Origin: Epiperipatus broadwayi
Taxonomy: Eukaryota; Onychophora; Udeonychophora; Euonychophora; Peripatidae
Direction: 5' to 3'
DNA length: 64,000 bases
Assembly (NCBI GenBank): GCA_028023455.1
Contig: JAQFVV010012398.1
Location: 11,397,160-11,461,159, forward strand
Shown: positions 22,975 to 34,473 of the stretch, piece after piece
Layout of the letters: each line of letters begins with the position of its first letter
Numbering within the stretch: position 1 is the stretch's first letter
Program-made: the position numbers and the translations under genes
Notes under the pieces: generated by a model
What the model was told of the DNA's origin: nothing
The model's database searches: none
Seen by the model: only the letters and a program-made list of their open reading frames with translations

Positions 22975-23430
22975 ATATGTTCAATTAGAAAAATACAAAA
23001 CTATTGGATATATAGGAAAAGATGCAAAAAAGATAATTCAAAGAAGATGCTCATATGATTGGCAAATAATTTTATAGGTCAATTTAGTTTAGCAATACAT
23101 AATGTCTGGAAGCCTCCAATTAATCTCATTAGAAAAAAGTATTAAAAAAATAAATGAAAGAATCCTGACCAACCCTCGTTGATAAGTATATGAAATTTCT
23201 ACTGACTAGCCTTTTGCAGAATATCTCAGTCAGTTAGAGTGTTGCCGTAAAATTCAATATTCAAGTATCTAAAAGTTTAATTTCAACTTATTTCACCAGT
23301 CATGCCAGCAATACCTGAAGAAGAGTAGAGAATAATATTACTTGAAATATTGTATTATTATTAAATTGTTTGTATTTGACAAGTAAAGTCTAAAATTCTC
23401 TAGGCATTCAACATTTAATGATAGATGATG
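22975..23430 (+). repeat. Family D repeat with tRNA-like head, inverted copy
   Basis: Inverted relative to 16620-17085. It carries the A-box-like 'ctcagtcagttagagtgttg' at about 23224-23243, a degenerate B box near 23277, and the shared body 'ccagcaatacctgaagaaga' with 'gtagagaataatatta'. Similarity extends on both sides of the tRNA-like part. Confidence 0.6.
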
Positions 23431-23994
23431 AAAAACACATGTCATATCTAATATACCATCATCACAAATCTTCAGGCAAATATTTCACTTTTTGCTGCTT
23501 ATTTTTAATGTTCGCTTCACTCTACTCCAAAACCATTTATAACAAATCTGAGTATGCTGTGAATACCACACTAGTGAAGTCCATTAAATAGAAATTACCC
23601 TGGAGATATGAATATAATAATATTACAGTCTGGTGTCTATTGATTGTTTGAGCATTGAATGAATCTAGAGTAGAATGAAATGCACAGAAATTTAATGACT
23701 CATCTATAAAGAAACTATTTTGCATCACATTACAGTTTCTTAAAACATACTTTTATTTAATATTATATGCAGCTAGATTTGAATTTTTACTAATAACTTT
23801 TTATTTTCATTCTCTTTAATTTATTCTTGTTATTATATGCTATTTTAATATAAAAAGAAAGAACACTGATTTATTAAAATTATTATAAATGATAATATGA
23901 AAATAAAACTTTATTTTTGCATTAAAAAATTCCTAGATAATATGTTAAAACAAAACAAAAAAAACATCATATAAGCCCATCTTACACAGTGCTT
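23431..23994. other. AT-rich intronic sequence
   Basis: Nothing recognised. Confidence 0.35.
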
Positions 23995-24705
23995 TTCAAA
24001 ATTAAATTCTATATATACCATCCCATTTCTGCCACCAATTGTAAGCTTGACTATTTAATCAACAAATATTAGGGGATAGTGCTTATTAAATACTTATCCA
24101 GTGCTGTTCTATTTATATCCCCTGACTTTTCTGGTTTATAATCCTCATCAGTGAGGAATTTTACATCTCGTTCTAATACACTTGATTTTTTTTTTTGTTT
24201 TTTTTTTAAATCTAATGAAAACTTTCATCTTGTAGTCATCTTTTTACTTTTTTTTATTTTTTGTTCTATAAGGGCCACCTGCCTAAAATTTAAAAACTTC
24301 TTAATAATCTTCCAACTTGCTTGCATAATTACATAGGTCTGACAACTGTTCTATATTTTTATATTTTGATGGCCTCAGTTTTTCAATAACTACCTTTTAG
24401 CCAGGATTAGTATAAAATAAAATAAAAAACGGCACATGATACCAGCTTACATAATGGTTTTCAAAAGCAAACTTTTTATATTATCCCAATTGTATTACCT
24501 TTTTATCCTTTGTGAAAAAAAAGATATTGATGTGCTAGATATAAATCCAAAATTTTTCATTGATGTAAGTCACAAAATCAGAATCTAGTCTTGGCATATG
24601 GCTAGAATAGCATTGGATAAGAATTTAATAAATATTAGTATCTATTGATTACTAAAACTTACAATAGGAGCAGAAATGGAATGGTAATTTTTGTAATTGT
24701 CAAAA
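23995..24705. repeat. Foldback element, family C
   Basis: Left arm (24015-24170): 'accatcccatttctgccacc', 'aatcctcatcagtgaggaat'. Right arm (about 24555-24705): 'tcacaaaatcagaatctagt' through 'gcagaaatggaatggtaatt', a mirror of the left. Related to 3575-4200 and 43500-44065. Confidence 0.65.
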
Positions 24706-25089
24706 TAAATAAAACTTTTTTTTTTTTTTAACTAATAGCTATGAAATTTTAATTTGAAAAGTATTTTCTATACACAATTCATTTTATTTACAAAAAAAGA
24801 CAGTAATATTTAACTAAATAATAATTTATTAATTTACAATTATTTTTATGGTATAGTTATTGGTAAATTATGACTAAATTTTAGAAAAATAACAAAGTAA
24901 AGTCTTGGACAGAGAATGCTCTCCAGACTGTCACTACATCTTGCCCATATGATCAAACCTTATGTTAATCACTATTATGTTGCACTATTGTAACCACAAG
25001 CTTTAATAAAGTTCTTTGTTTTTAAAAATAAATTAAGAAATAGTTGAAATAAGTTAAATTATAATTTAGTATTTATGTAAAGATTTGTG
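24706..25089. other. AT-rich intronic sequence
   Basis: Nothing recognised, apart from a T-run at about 24717. Confidence 0.35.
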
Positions 25090-25330
25090 ATGATGGTACA
25101 TTAAATGTGATAATATGTTGGACTATTTCCATCATGGGGCCTTAAGTGCTGAATGTATAGAAAATTTTAAATTTTATTTAAACTTCTCAATTGCAAATAA
25201 CTTGTTAGTAATAACACACAAATAGATAACACAGGTTAGTAATTTGTCAAAAGCCACTAAGTTGATAAGAGCATTGTCATAAAATTTAATACTCAAGAAT
25301 CTAAAAGTGTAAGTTCGACTCCTATGAAAT
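25090..25330. repeat. Family D repeat, two inverted partial pieces
   Basis: The first part (about 25090-25250) matches the body of the 16.6 kb copy in the same orientation ('cttgttagtaataacacaca'). The second part (25255-25330) carries the tRNA-like head in the opposite orientation, with B box 'agttcgactcc' at about 25314. The two pieces are head-to-tail rearranged. Confidence 0.55.
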
Positions 25331-26454
25331 TGATCAACATATTATCACAAAACTGTAGTGTAAATTTTAATAAAAAATGGAAATGCTAAAGAGAATTAAA
25401 TATAAAATATCTCCATAAATTTTCTGCATATACATAAAAAATTCTTTCAATTTTTTAATAACAGTGGAAAATAGTGAAGCAGTTGCTGAAATATGCTTAT
25501 GTCTAAATATCTATTTTTGTATTTACAAATAATAAATAAAAATGTCAATATATTGAAATGAATAATATCTTATTGATTTCACTATCAGCCATGGAATCTT
25601 CCACATGATTGTGGGTTAGTTTAGAATTGTATGGATTGCTAAATAAAGCAGTTGAAAATTGTTTAGCAAGCTATTAAATTTAAGTATTTATTGTTAAAAT
25701 TATTGAACATAGATATTGTAAAATAATAATAATAAGGTAATAGTAATATGTTTTTAAAAAATGTTTTAATTTAAGAGAAATTGGTAAATTATATAAATTT
25801 TATTAAACTTTTTTTTATCAAAGATAGTAAGGAATGTATGGCATTAAAACAACTCAATTAAGAAATAGATTTTATATAAATTAATTTTAAAAAAAGGTTA
25901 AGCCTGTTTTCATATGAGATTCGAAAACAAAGAAAAAATTCTTACAATGTTTTGCAAATTAAAACAAATGTGTAATGAAAATTTATTTGAAATTCTCATT
26001 AAAGATCTTAAAAACAAAGTCAAAGTTGTGAAAACTAATTCCAAGAATGTTAAAAACAATACATCAAAACCTATATATGAACAGTTTTTCTGGAAAGCAA
26101 AATTTGAATTCTTATTTTTATTAAAGCTATATTGAACCTTTATTATAACTGTATTGAAAAGAGGAAAACTGCCGACTGCTGAAATCTACCCTGGATATCT
26201 GAGATTTGATCAAGCTTTTTTACTTGAAGGAATATCTAATTAAAATGAAGAAACAATACATAAACTTCAAATTTCAAATACAGTAGATTGTTAAAGGTCA
26301 TTATGGCAACTTACAAATGGAATCAAGTAATATTTGCCATCACAGGAGAAATTGAATTTTGGTTAAAGAACTTTTGCTTCATAAGTTAAAATAACTGTTG
26401 AGACTATTATCCTAATGTATTAACCATTTTAAATTTTATTTTTGTATCAATTTA
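25331..26454. other. Unclassified sequence with a Lys-rich open frame
   Basis: A 73-codon + frame (25914-26135) is Lys/Asn-rich (MRFENKEKILTMFCKLKQMC at its start). A stretch at about 26160-26230 reads KLPTAEIYPGYLRFDQ. These could be remnants of a transposon or a pseudo-exon. No motif identifies them and stops lie between. Confidence 0.3.
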
Positions 26455-27220
26455 AATCCAAGCATAGTATATATACTTAAATTGGATGTAATTAGAGGAC
26501 ATTTGAACTCAGACTTTCAAGCTTCCTTCAGTCATTCACTATCTTATACAATTGATACACATGACCATTTACATGTGAAAAAGATAAATGATCTCTACTA
26601 TACATATTTCTTGCTGAACCAGTACTCATCAGTTGATCTGGATCATCATCTACAGATATAATCAGTGCTCAGTTTATATTAAGACAGAAAATCTTCAAAT
26701 TTTAATGGACTGACTTCAATCTTCTTCACTCTCCATTTTTTCGGCCATTCTCATCATTGAAAATGTGATGATGGCATGGTCAAAGTTTTTGTTTATTTTG
26801 TTGTCAAACCCATGTTTGTAAGTCACTCTGACCCTTCATATGTAGGACCTTAAGACCATTCAAATATACAGAAGAGGAATGGGCACAATACAGACTGAAA
26901 CTGTAATATTTAAATACAAGTATAGTATATATCCTTAAACTAGATGTAATTAGATGGGATTTGAACTCAGATTTTTAAGCTCCCTTCACTCATTCATTCT
27001 ATCCTCTTATATAGGCGAACACTGATTATATATATCTATGAGAGATGATTCGGACCAACTGATGAGTGCTGGTTCAGCACGAAATATGTATATTGGAGAT
27101 TTTTTATCATTTTCACATGCATGTGGTCATGTGTATCGATTGTTTAAGATAGAGTGAATGACTGAAAGGAGCTGGTAAGTCTGGGTTCAAATCCTCTAAT
27201 TATATCTATTTAATTCTAAC
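26455..27220. repeat. Foldback family B, compound copy
   Basis: The left arm (26475-26690) holds 'gaactcagactttcaagctt', 'gatacacatgaccatttaca', 'ccagtactcatcagttgatc'. The right arm (about 27030-27215) mirrors it, with 'gatgagtgctggttcagcac' and 'gtctgggttcaaatcctcta'. A second left-arm block (26915-26995) repeats 26460-26530 directly. The arm termini contain a B-box-like 'gggttcaaatcc' (27182-27193), suggesting a tRNA-related origin. Confidence 0.65.
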
Positions 27221-28792
27221 AAACTAAATATTAATTGATTAAAGCAGGAAGAGAAAGTTAAAAAAAAAAGTTATAACTGAAGTTAAAAAAAAGATTTGTG
27301 TATATAAAAAAAGGAATTTATTTCATCTTATATTTACCATATATATATATTATGATTTGTTATCGATTTTAAATAACTTTTCTTTAATGTGAAATTGTCA
27401 GATAAATCACTGGTACATGCTTGTAAAATATTTAAGATGTTCTAGTGTTAAAAAATATGGACAGAAACATGAATGTAATATAATTACTAGTATTTTATGT
27501 TAAAAGTTTTATTTGAAATTTGATTGAGTCCATTTGTACATATATGAACATTTGTATTAATGATTGTGAGTTTAATTTGATGTATGATAGAACATGTAAT
27601 TATTAGATCAGTGTTAAATGATTTATTATACATAATAAGTATATTGTGGATTTATTCATGACTTTGTTCTGAAGATTTGGAATCATATCCAAAGGACTCC
27701 CTCAGTTAATTAATGAGTATTACTAGTAAATCGGGATTAGTTTTAAAGAACCAGCTCACATAATCAGTTTGTGTTATTGTTAAATTGGGATTTGGAGCAA
27801 AAGTGGTCACTCTGTTGAATTATTGTAAGAAAGATGTATTAGTTACAATTATCACATATTAGAAGTATATATGGTACTATGCTATGAAACTTCTGATATA
27901 AATAAATGTGTTATATTTATGAGATCGACCATATGTAGAATTATGTTCAGATGTATTAAAAGTCAGGGAATTACTCTATTGTAAATGTGCTCAATAAATT
28001 GTATTATGAGATTTAATTAAAAGATTAATGTTTTAAAATTAATCAAAATAAACTGTGATCATTTTATAAATAACAATTGTTTTCTACTGTGCATATGATT
28101 AAAAATTTAAAAAAAAGGAAACAAAAAATAATAGAGATTAGAGAAATTGTTTTATTGAAAAAAAAATTATATTTGTCTGACATATTTTGTAATAAACTAT
28201 TGTTTTGTTATTGGTTTGGATAAATATCTTTATTTGTAATATTGTGTGATTTGCATATTTATTCTATATTCATTTCATTTAGAGTGACTTATGTTCTATG
28301 GAATTTAACCTGGAATTGCAAGTAGAAGCTGTTCAATAGTTGTCATCATATTGAAGAAAATATTTTCAAACCCCATTTAAATATTTATGTATAATATATA
28401 TATATATACTGGTCTATTTTCTGATGGTTAATGCCAGGTGACACTCTAATCAATTAAATTATTTAGACATATATAGTTGACCATTACAAAATAAATCAAT
28501 AAATTTTTAAGTAGTTGCTGGAATATTTTGGAATTAATGAAACATATATTAATTTTAAAATTTAAGATTATTTTTTATAATTTTTAAATTTATTACCAAA
28601 ACACTGTTTAACAGTACAAACAATAGAAACTTTCATTTTATAGAGAAATGATAATTTATATATAATATAACCAGTTGGCTACATGACTGCATTAAAAATA
28701 ATTAAATAAGTTGGCAGCATGTTCCTCAGGTCTAGTTTAAAGTTATTTAATTAATGGGAAAAATATTTAATTGTTCCATGCATATTTTGTTC

Positions 28793-28793
<1 letters not shown>
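27221..28793. other. AT-rich intronic sequence
   Basis: No gene or classified repeat. A more balanced patch at about 27.66-27.9 kb is of unknown origin. TA tract at about 28396. Confidence 0.35.
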
Positions 28794-28836
<43 letters not shown>

Positions 28837-28849
28837 CAACAACAACAAC

Positions 28850-28883
<34 letters not shown>

Positions 28884-28884
28884 G
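28794..28884. repeat. (AAT)n microsatellite with (AAC) interruption
   Basis: About 90 bp of ATA/AAT triplets, interrupted in the middle by 'gacaacaacaacaacaa'. Confidence 0.95.
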
Positions 28885-30282
28885 GTCTTCAATTAATTAA
28901 ATATTTGATGTCCCATTATGATAGTATGAGAATTTTCAAACATGATTTTAATGTGTGAATATTTTAATGAGTTATAAATGATAATAGAGGGGAGAGAAAT
29001 TTATAAAATAATGTAAACAAGTTTTTGTTTTTTTCTTTCTCTTCAGTAATTATAATTAATAATTTTAATTTAAACTATAAAAATGTACTAAGTGAAAATA
29101 AATATCTTTTTTGTAAATTATTTATTAAATATTAATTTTAATCTTAAAAGAGAGAGAAAGTTTTATTTTAACAGTATTGTTAAAAGGGAAAAATAATATG
29201 GTTTTAATACTTTTGGTAAATTTTATTTTTAATTAGAATTGTTGTTTTTCTTTTCTTTTTATCTCTTCATTCCAAAAATTCAAATCAGTGTAATCAACTG
29301 ATTATCTTGTTCTTCTTTTTACAAGAAAATATTTTTTAATTGGAAAAAAAAGCCAAGAATTTTATGATGTTAATTTAAGTTTTTGACTAATTTTTCAATG
29401 TTTATGATTAAAGAGGGAAATAGTTGAACAATTGTATGTGTAAAAATTAACCTAATTGGTTGTTATAAAAACTTTATCAGGTTAGAGACAGAATGTGACT
29501 GGCTTGTAGGCAAATTTTTTTTTGCAAAAAATGGGGATGTGAATAAGTCAGAAGACCCAAGCGTCTGGTAAGAAGTGGACATTCCTAACTTAGCTGTTGA
29601 AGAGAAAGCAGTCAAGTCTTAATCTGGCTGCCGAATAAGACATGAAGAATAAAGAAGTCTTTTCCAAGCTATTACTTAAAATAGCAGAATTTTGAATCAA
29701 GCTTCTAGCATACTATGAGTTTAGTCATAAAAAATTGTTTGTATGATAAAAACCCATGTGTTAAATTAAGCTAATATCTATACATTATCTCCCTCCATGT
29801 AATCTGCCTTCACTGGAATAAAAATGTAGATAATTTATCCCTTAAAGTAATCTGCAACCTCATCTTCAACCAAGAACATGAGTCTGTGTTATTCTCATCT
29901 GGAAATTGTAGTAGAAAGAAATAGATACATTTTTTTAATTTTTAACCTGGAAATACTACACACCAGAAAAAGGATCAATTAATATGTGTAGAAACCTGCC
30001 AGAACAAAACTCAACTGGAAATTGTAACTGGAAAGAAGGACTTCGCAGAAAATAAAACCATGGTTAAAGGTACTTTTTGTTTGTGCATACTAAATTTTCA
30101 TGCATAGTATAAATATATATATATTGATTGTTGTAAGAATTGATAATTTTAAATATTTTTATTAAGTTAATGTTTTTAAATTGTGAAACTTTTTTTTTTA
30201 ATTCAGTCAATTTTCTCTTCAAAATTATAAAATAATTTTTAATATCTAACATACAGGCTATATATATATATATACCTGTACA
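28885..30282. other. Intronic sequence with an unclassified patch
   Basis: Mostly AT-rich. The part from about 29.47 to 30.06 kb is less AT-rich ('agaatgtgactggcttgtag', 'ccaagcgtctggtaagaagt', 'tcaactggaaattgtaactg') and has internal similarity ('ctggaaattgtaNtNgaaag' at 29900 and 30014). It may be an old repeat. No exon signature found. Confidence 0.35.
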
Positions 30283-30705
30283 AACAATAATATATAGGGT
30301 ATTTTGAGCTCAGACTTTCACATGATCCTGAACTCTCCACACTATCTCATACACTGATACACTTGACCACATATATGCTAAAGTGACAAGAATGTTGGCA
30401 GCAGTGTGGATTTTGAGTGTTCCATCATCAGATTTTCAATAGAATGGGCGGCTGAAGAGTTGGAAGGTGGAATGGATTGAAGCCTGTCCATTAAAGTATG
30501 AAGATTGGCTATCTTAATATAAATCTGAGCACTTATTGTATATATGTGTAGAGATGATAATCTGGACCAACTGATGGGTGCTGGTTTAGCACCAAATATA
30601 TATAGTGGTGATTATTTATCTTTTAGCCATATGTTGTTAAGTGTATCAGTGATATGAGATAATGTGGAGAGTTGAGGATCATATGAAAGTCTGCTCTCAA
30701 AATAA
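30283..30705. repeat. Foldback element, family B
   Basis: Left arm (30295-30415): 'gagctcagactttcacatga', 'ctcatacactgatacacttg'. Right arm (about 30545-30700): 'ccaactgatgggtgctggtt', 'gtgtatcagtgatatgagat', 'atgaaagtctgctctcaaaa'. The middle ('gaatgggcggctgaagagtt', 'cctgtccattaaagtatgaa') is the reverse complement of the middle of the 26.5 kb copy, showing that it is one family. Confidence 0.7.
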
Positions 30706-31421
30706 TTTTTAGAAAATTTAATTTTTTATAAATTAAATTTTTTTTTTTTTAGAAACATGTTTTTCTCTTTTCATTCATTTTCCCTCCAAAAAAACTTTAA
30801 TAAAAGGTATTTAATTAAGTAAATCAAAAATTGTTATCTGTGATAATGAAAATGTTATTTTCCCAACTCTTAGTTATTTTAAAGAAATAACTTAATTCAT
30901 TAAAAGTTAATTTATGAATAGAAATCAACTGATTGATTATAATTTTTATGAAAATATATTTTTTGATGAAATGAATATTAATAATTATCGTCTTTTTTTG
31001 TGTGTGTATTTTTAAACAATTAGTTATTAAATACTTATTTCAAAAATATATTTTTTAAATTTCATTACTCTATCCAATTCCTGTTTTATAAATTGCAGTG
31101 TTTGTGACTTTATTTCATGACAGCTTAATGTTCTACATTTTTTAAAATGATCCCAATAAAACTATTTACTTATAATAGAGTAAATCTAGGAATTACTTAA
31201 GTGACTTATGATAAGATGCTTTATTCATTTATTTATTTATTTCTCACAGTAATAGTTTATGGAGTTCTTGCTTTCTGATTTAGATTTGTGTATAACAGTT
31301 ATATGGATTAGAGATTTATGTTTAGTGTTATGAACATCCAGATGATGATCGTCCTGGTTAGCACAAAAAGGATATTCTTTGACATCCATGCACTACATTT
31401 CATTTTATTTTTTTAACATCA
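30706..31421. other. AT-rich intronic sequence
   Basis: No gene or classified repeat seen. Confidence 0.35.
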
Positions 31422-31542
31422 GCAAATTAAAAATTCTTCTCCTTTTTCTTTTCAAAAACTTTATTTTCTTATATCACTACTGAACATATATATATTTATA
31501 TAATACAAAACTCTAACGTTTCAACTGTTTTTATCTTCATAC
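31422..31542. repeat. Foldback family E arm, cut by the LTR element
   Basis: This arm ('cagcaaattaaaaattcttc' to 'tttttatcttcatac') matches 38525-38647. Its continuation ('agtcattatcaaggat') is found at 36695, on the other side of the LTR retrotransposon. The LTR element therefore inserted into an existing copy of this repeat. Confidence 0.85.
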
Positions 31543-33754
31543 TGTAACGATCCGGAGAATGCGACTTCACGTAAACTGCACTACAGGGCGCCATCTAGGC
31601 ATTTGAACCTAGAAAAATTTATAAAGTAGGCAGATACGTAAGTCAAAAAAAAAAAAAATTTTTTTTTTTTTTTTAAATTTTGATTCCGGTCGTTAGCCCA
31701 TGTCACTAGCTCAGTGGAATAGCAGAGATTAAATAATATAATATCTTATCTAATTATATCTCAATATTAAAAAAATAAATAAAATAAGCCACTGCCAGCA
31801 ATTAACATACAAAAATTTATTTACGCACATATATATAAGATTTAAAATTATTTTAGTATTAGTTTTACATTTTAACATTTAACATTATTTTTAACTTTGA
31901 TTTTTGACTTTAATTTACATTTAATTACTATTATATTCTAATTTTACATTTTAATTAAGTTCGCACAGATAAATTTATGAAAGCTTGTTTATAATGTTGA
32001 ATATAGATCGGTTACATAGATTTCACGGTCAAAAACATTTCAAAGTAAACATAAACGATCAAAATACAAAATTATTGATTACTGACAATTGCGGAGGGAA
32101 CTTTATACGTAACCCAATAGTATTCACCATAAGATACTTGCATTGTCACCAATAACTTAAAAGACATCCGAATAAATACATTTTTGATACTCACCGTAAG
32201 GTATCATTATTTATCGAATGTCTATATATTTTGATCAAATATGGAAACGCAAAACATAGTTAACCAATAAACAATCCATGCAAGCGTCTATAAACAACTT
32301 AAATTTAATGCATTTTTATTTAGGGTCGAGTATGAATAGACCATATAAATTTGCTTTTGACAATAAACATTCTATCCCTATTTAACCTTAGGCTAAAATT
32401 CGCAGTCAAACTGGCATCAATCCATCTGATATATCGATGTATTCAATGTAATTCGGAATACGGCAGCACCAAAGAGATTAAGAAAAGACATTGACTCTCA
32501 ATCAGATAGGAATATTACATCTATCTAACGAGAAGAACAATAAAAAAAAAACTCCATAGAAAGGAACTGCGTTCTCCGTCTTATAATTCCTTCCATAGGC
32601 AAACGGGTGAGTGCGGCGTATATATAAACGATTCTGCCAGTAGCGAATCTCCGACTTCATCTACTAACTACATCAATATATCCAATCCACTGACCCAATC
32701 TAACAACGACATAAATAACCTAAGATTACCCTCCCCTAATATAACTTTACAAATCTATACAGCCATTCACGCCCGACTTAAGTTTAACATTTATATAATT
32801 AATTTAACGAAAAACAAAAAAAAATCATGATAAAAACTTAAAGAATAAAAAATAAATAAATGGAAATGATTTTACATAAAAAAAAAAAAAAATACATCAA
32901 ATAACACTATTAATAAAGAATTTAGTTTGGTCAGATAGGATTCTATTTGTAACAATTAATTAAATACTAGAAAGTTTAAAATTTAAAGTTCTTAGTGTTT
33001 TCAAATTAATATTGTTCGTTATATCTTAGAAAGTTCTTACGGTTTTAGAAATGTTCATCTTTTACAGTTGCTTGCCGTTTAAAATCCAGCATTAAATTTC
33101 CCGATGATCCTGTGGTCCTCTGAATATAAGAAAAGCGATGTTTCATTTTTCCATTTTATAACAACTGAAGGGATTGAACGTGCGTCCTTCAATCTCTTCT
33201 CCCGCACCTCCGCACTAACATCTATCTGTCACATCGTAATAATCATAACAACTCACTAATAATTTTCAACCTTGTCCTTTTATATTCATTTGAAGGATTG
33301 CATTTACATTACGTCATCGATGCGATGATCCTTTTCGTTGAGGTCCGATTTCCCAATGGATTTCTTTCATTGGCTATTTGTTTCTATTGTTTTCCTATCT
33401 GACCCATGTTTTTACATTTAAATGCCCAAGGCTGGTTTACATTTGACTAATTAACAATCATTTCCATTTCTGATTAATTAACCTGTTTTCCAAATCAAAG
33501 ATATATTTAAAGATAAATTTAAAGATATAATTTTATCTCCAAATCTTTTTAAAATTTAGTTTTAAAATACTTTTTCTTTAATAAAGTTTTATTTTAATAA
33601 TTTTTCATTATCTGTGCGATTTAATATATAAGAGTTTAAGATGATATTTAATTTCAATTTTTAATTCTTAAAGAAAATTTTTTAAATGCGAACTTTTTAA
33701 TTTACTTTCATGTTTAATAAATAAAAAAAAAAACAATGTAACGAACGTCTGTGT
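31543..33754 (-). repeat. Left LTR (3' LTR of the element)
   Basis: About 2.2 kb, starting 'tgtaacgatccggag' on the + strand. It lacks the terminal ten bases 'tcgttaca' seen in the other LTR. In their place is a second copy of an A-rich piece with 'caatgtaacgaacgtct' (33755-33788), so its inner edge is rearranged. Confidence 0.85.
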
Positions 33755-34473
33755 AAATTTAAAAAAAAAAACAATGTAACGAACGTCTATGCTTAGGGTT
33801 AGTAATTACGGTACACGATTGACGAAGACATTTACAAAACATCCGGTTAATAATTTTACAAAAAGACTATATACAAAAAGAAAAATGTTTACTATCGCTT
33901 ACCTAAGGACCATTTACGTTTACACCCCTCCCCACAAGAGTTCTATTATTTTTTTCTTATACATTTTATTTTTCCACACGGCATGACAAGCTATTTTATA
34001 AATTATTTATTTAAAGAAGGTTGCATTGAGATAAATATGTTTTAAGAAATAATGGGTTTAAACGTGTATATTTGCAGAACAATTATAAATACCACCAACT
34101 TATTTATGACTGATTGAAATGCATAAATAGGGTTACACTTAAGTAATTCCCAAAGGTACTCATCGTAAGGCACCACATTTCGATCATAAACTTACGTGGC
34201 TGTGCGCTCCTATACACATTAAAGCATAATTTATATTACAACAACAAAAAAAAACATATCAATCGCAACCTTTTGACTTTCTTTTTAACGAAATACAGTT
34301 TAAAATTATTTATACTTTCTCGTGTTTAATATATGTGCTATTTCTTTTACTGGCAGAGCTTTTATAAGATTTAAAATATACGACTTATGTAAACAGATAA
34401 AACATTTCATTTTGACAAAATTTGCTCAGGGTATACGTGGTTTATTAACATCGGCCCCAGGTTGGGCGCCAGT
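33755..34473 (-). other. Internal region of the LTR element, non-coding
   Basis: About 0.7 kb between the LTRs. It has a 65-codon frame on the + strand (33789-33986), antisense to the element, and none resembling gag, protease, RT or integrase. No convincing polypurine tract was found at the 3' LTR edge. Confidence 0.7.
34454..34471 (-). promoter_or_regulatory. Primer binding site, tRNA-Lys type
   Basis: On the - strand, two bases after the LTR end, the sequence reads tggcgcccaacctggggc. It is complementary to the 3' end of animal tRNA-Lys(CUU) including CCA, with one apparent mismatch (c where the usual site has g). This sets the element's orientation. Confidence 0.8.

Noticed and set aside
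25914-26135. Lys-rich 73-codon frame as a further exon of the coiled-coil gene
   Set aside because: No acceptor/donor pair with compatible phase, and the exons at 5971 and 37680 already join in frame without it.
28794-28884. CRISPR-like spaced repeat
   Set aside because: It is a trinucleotide microsatellite without spacers, in an animal genome.
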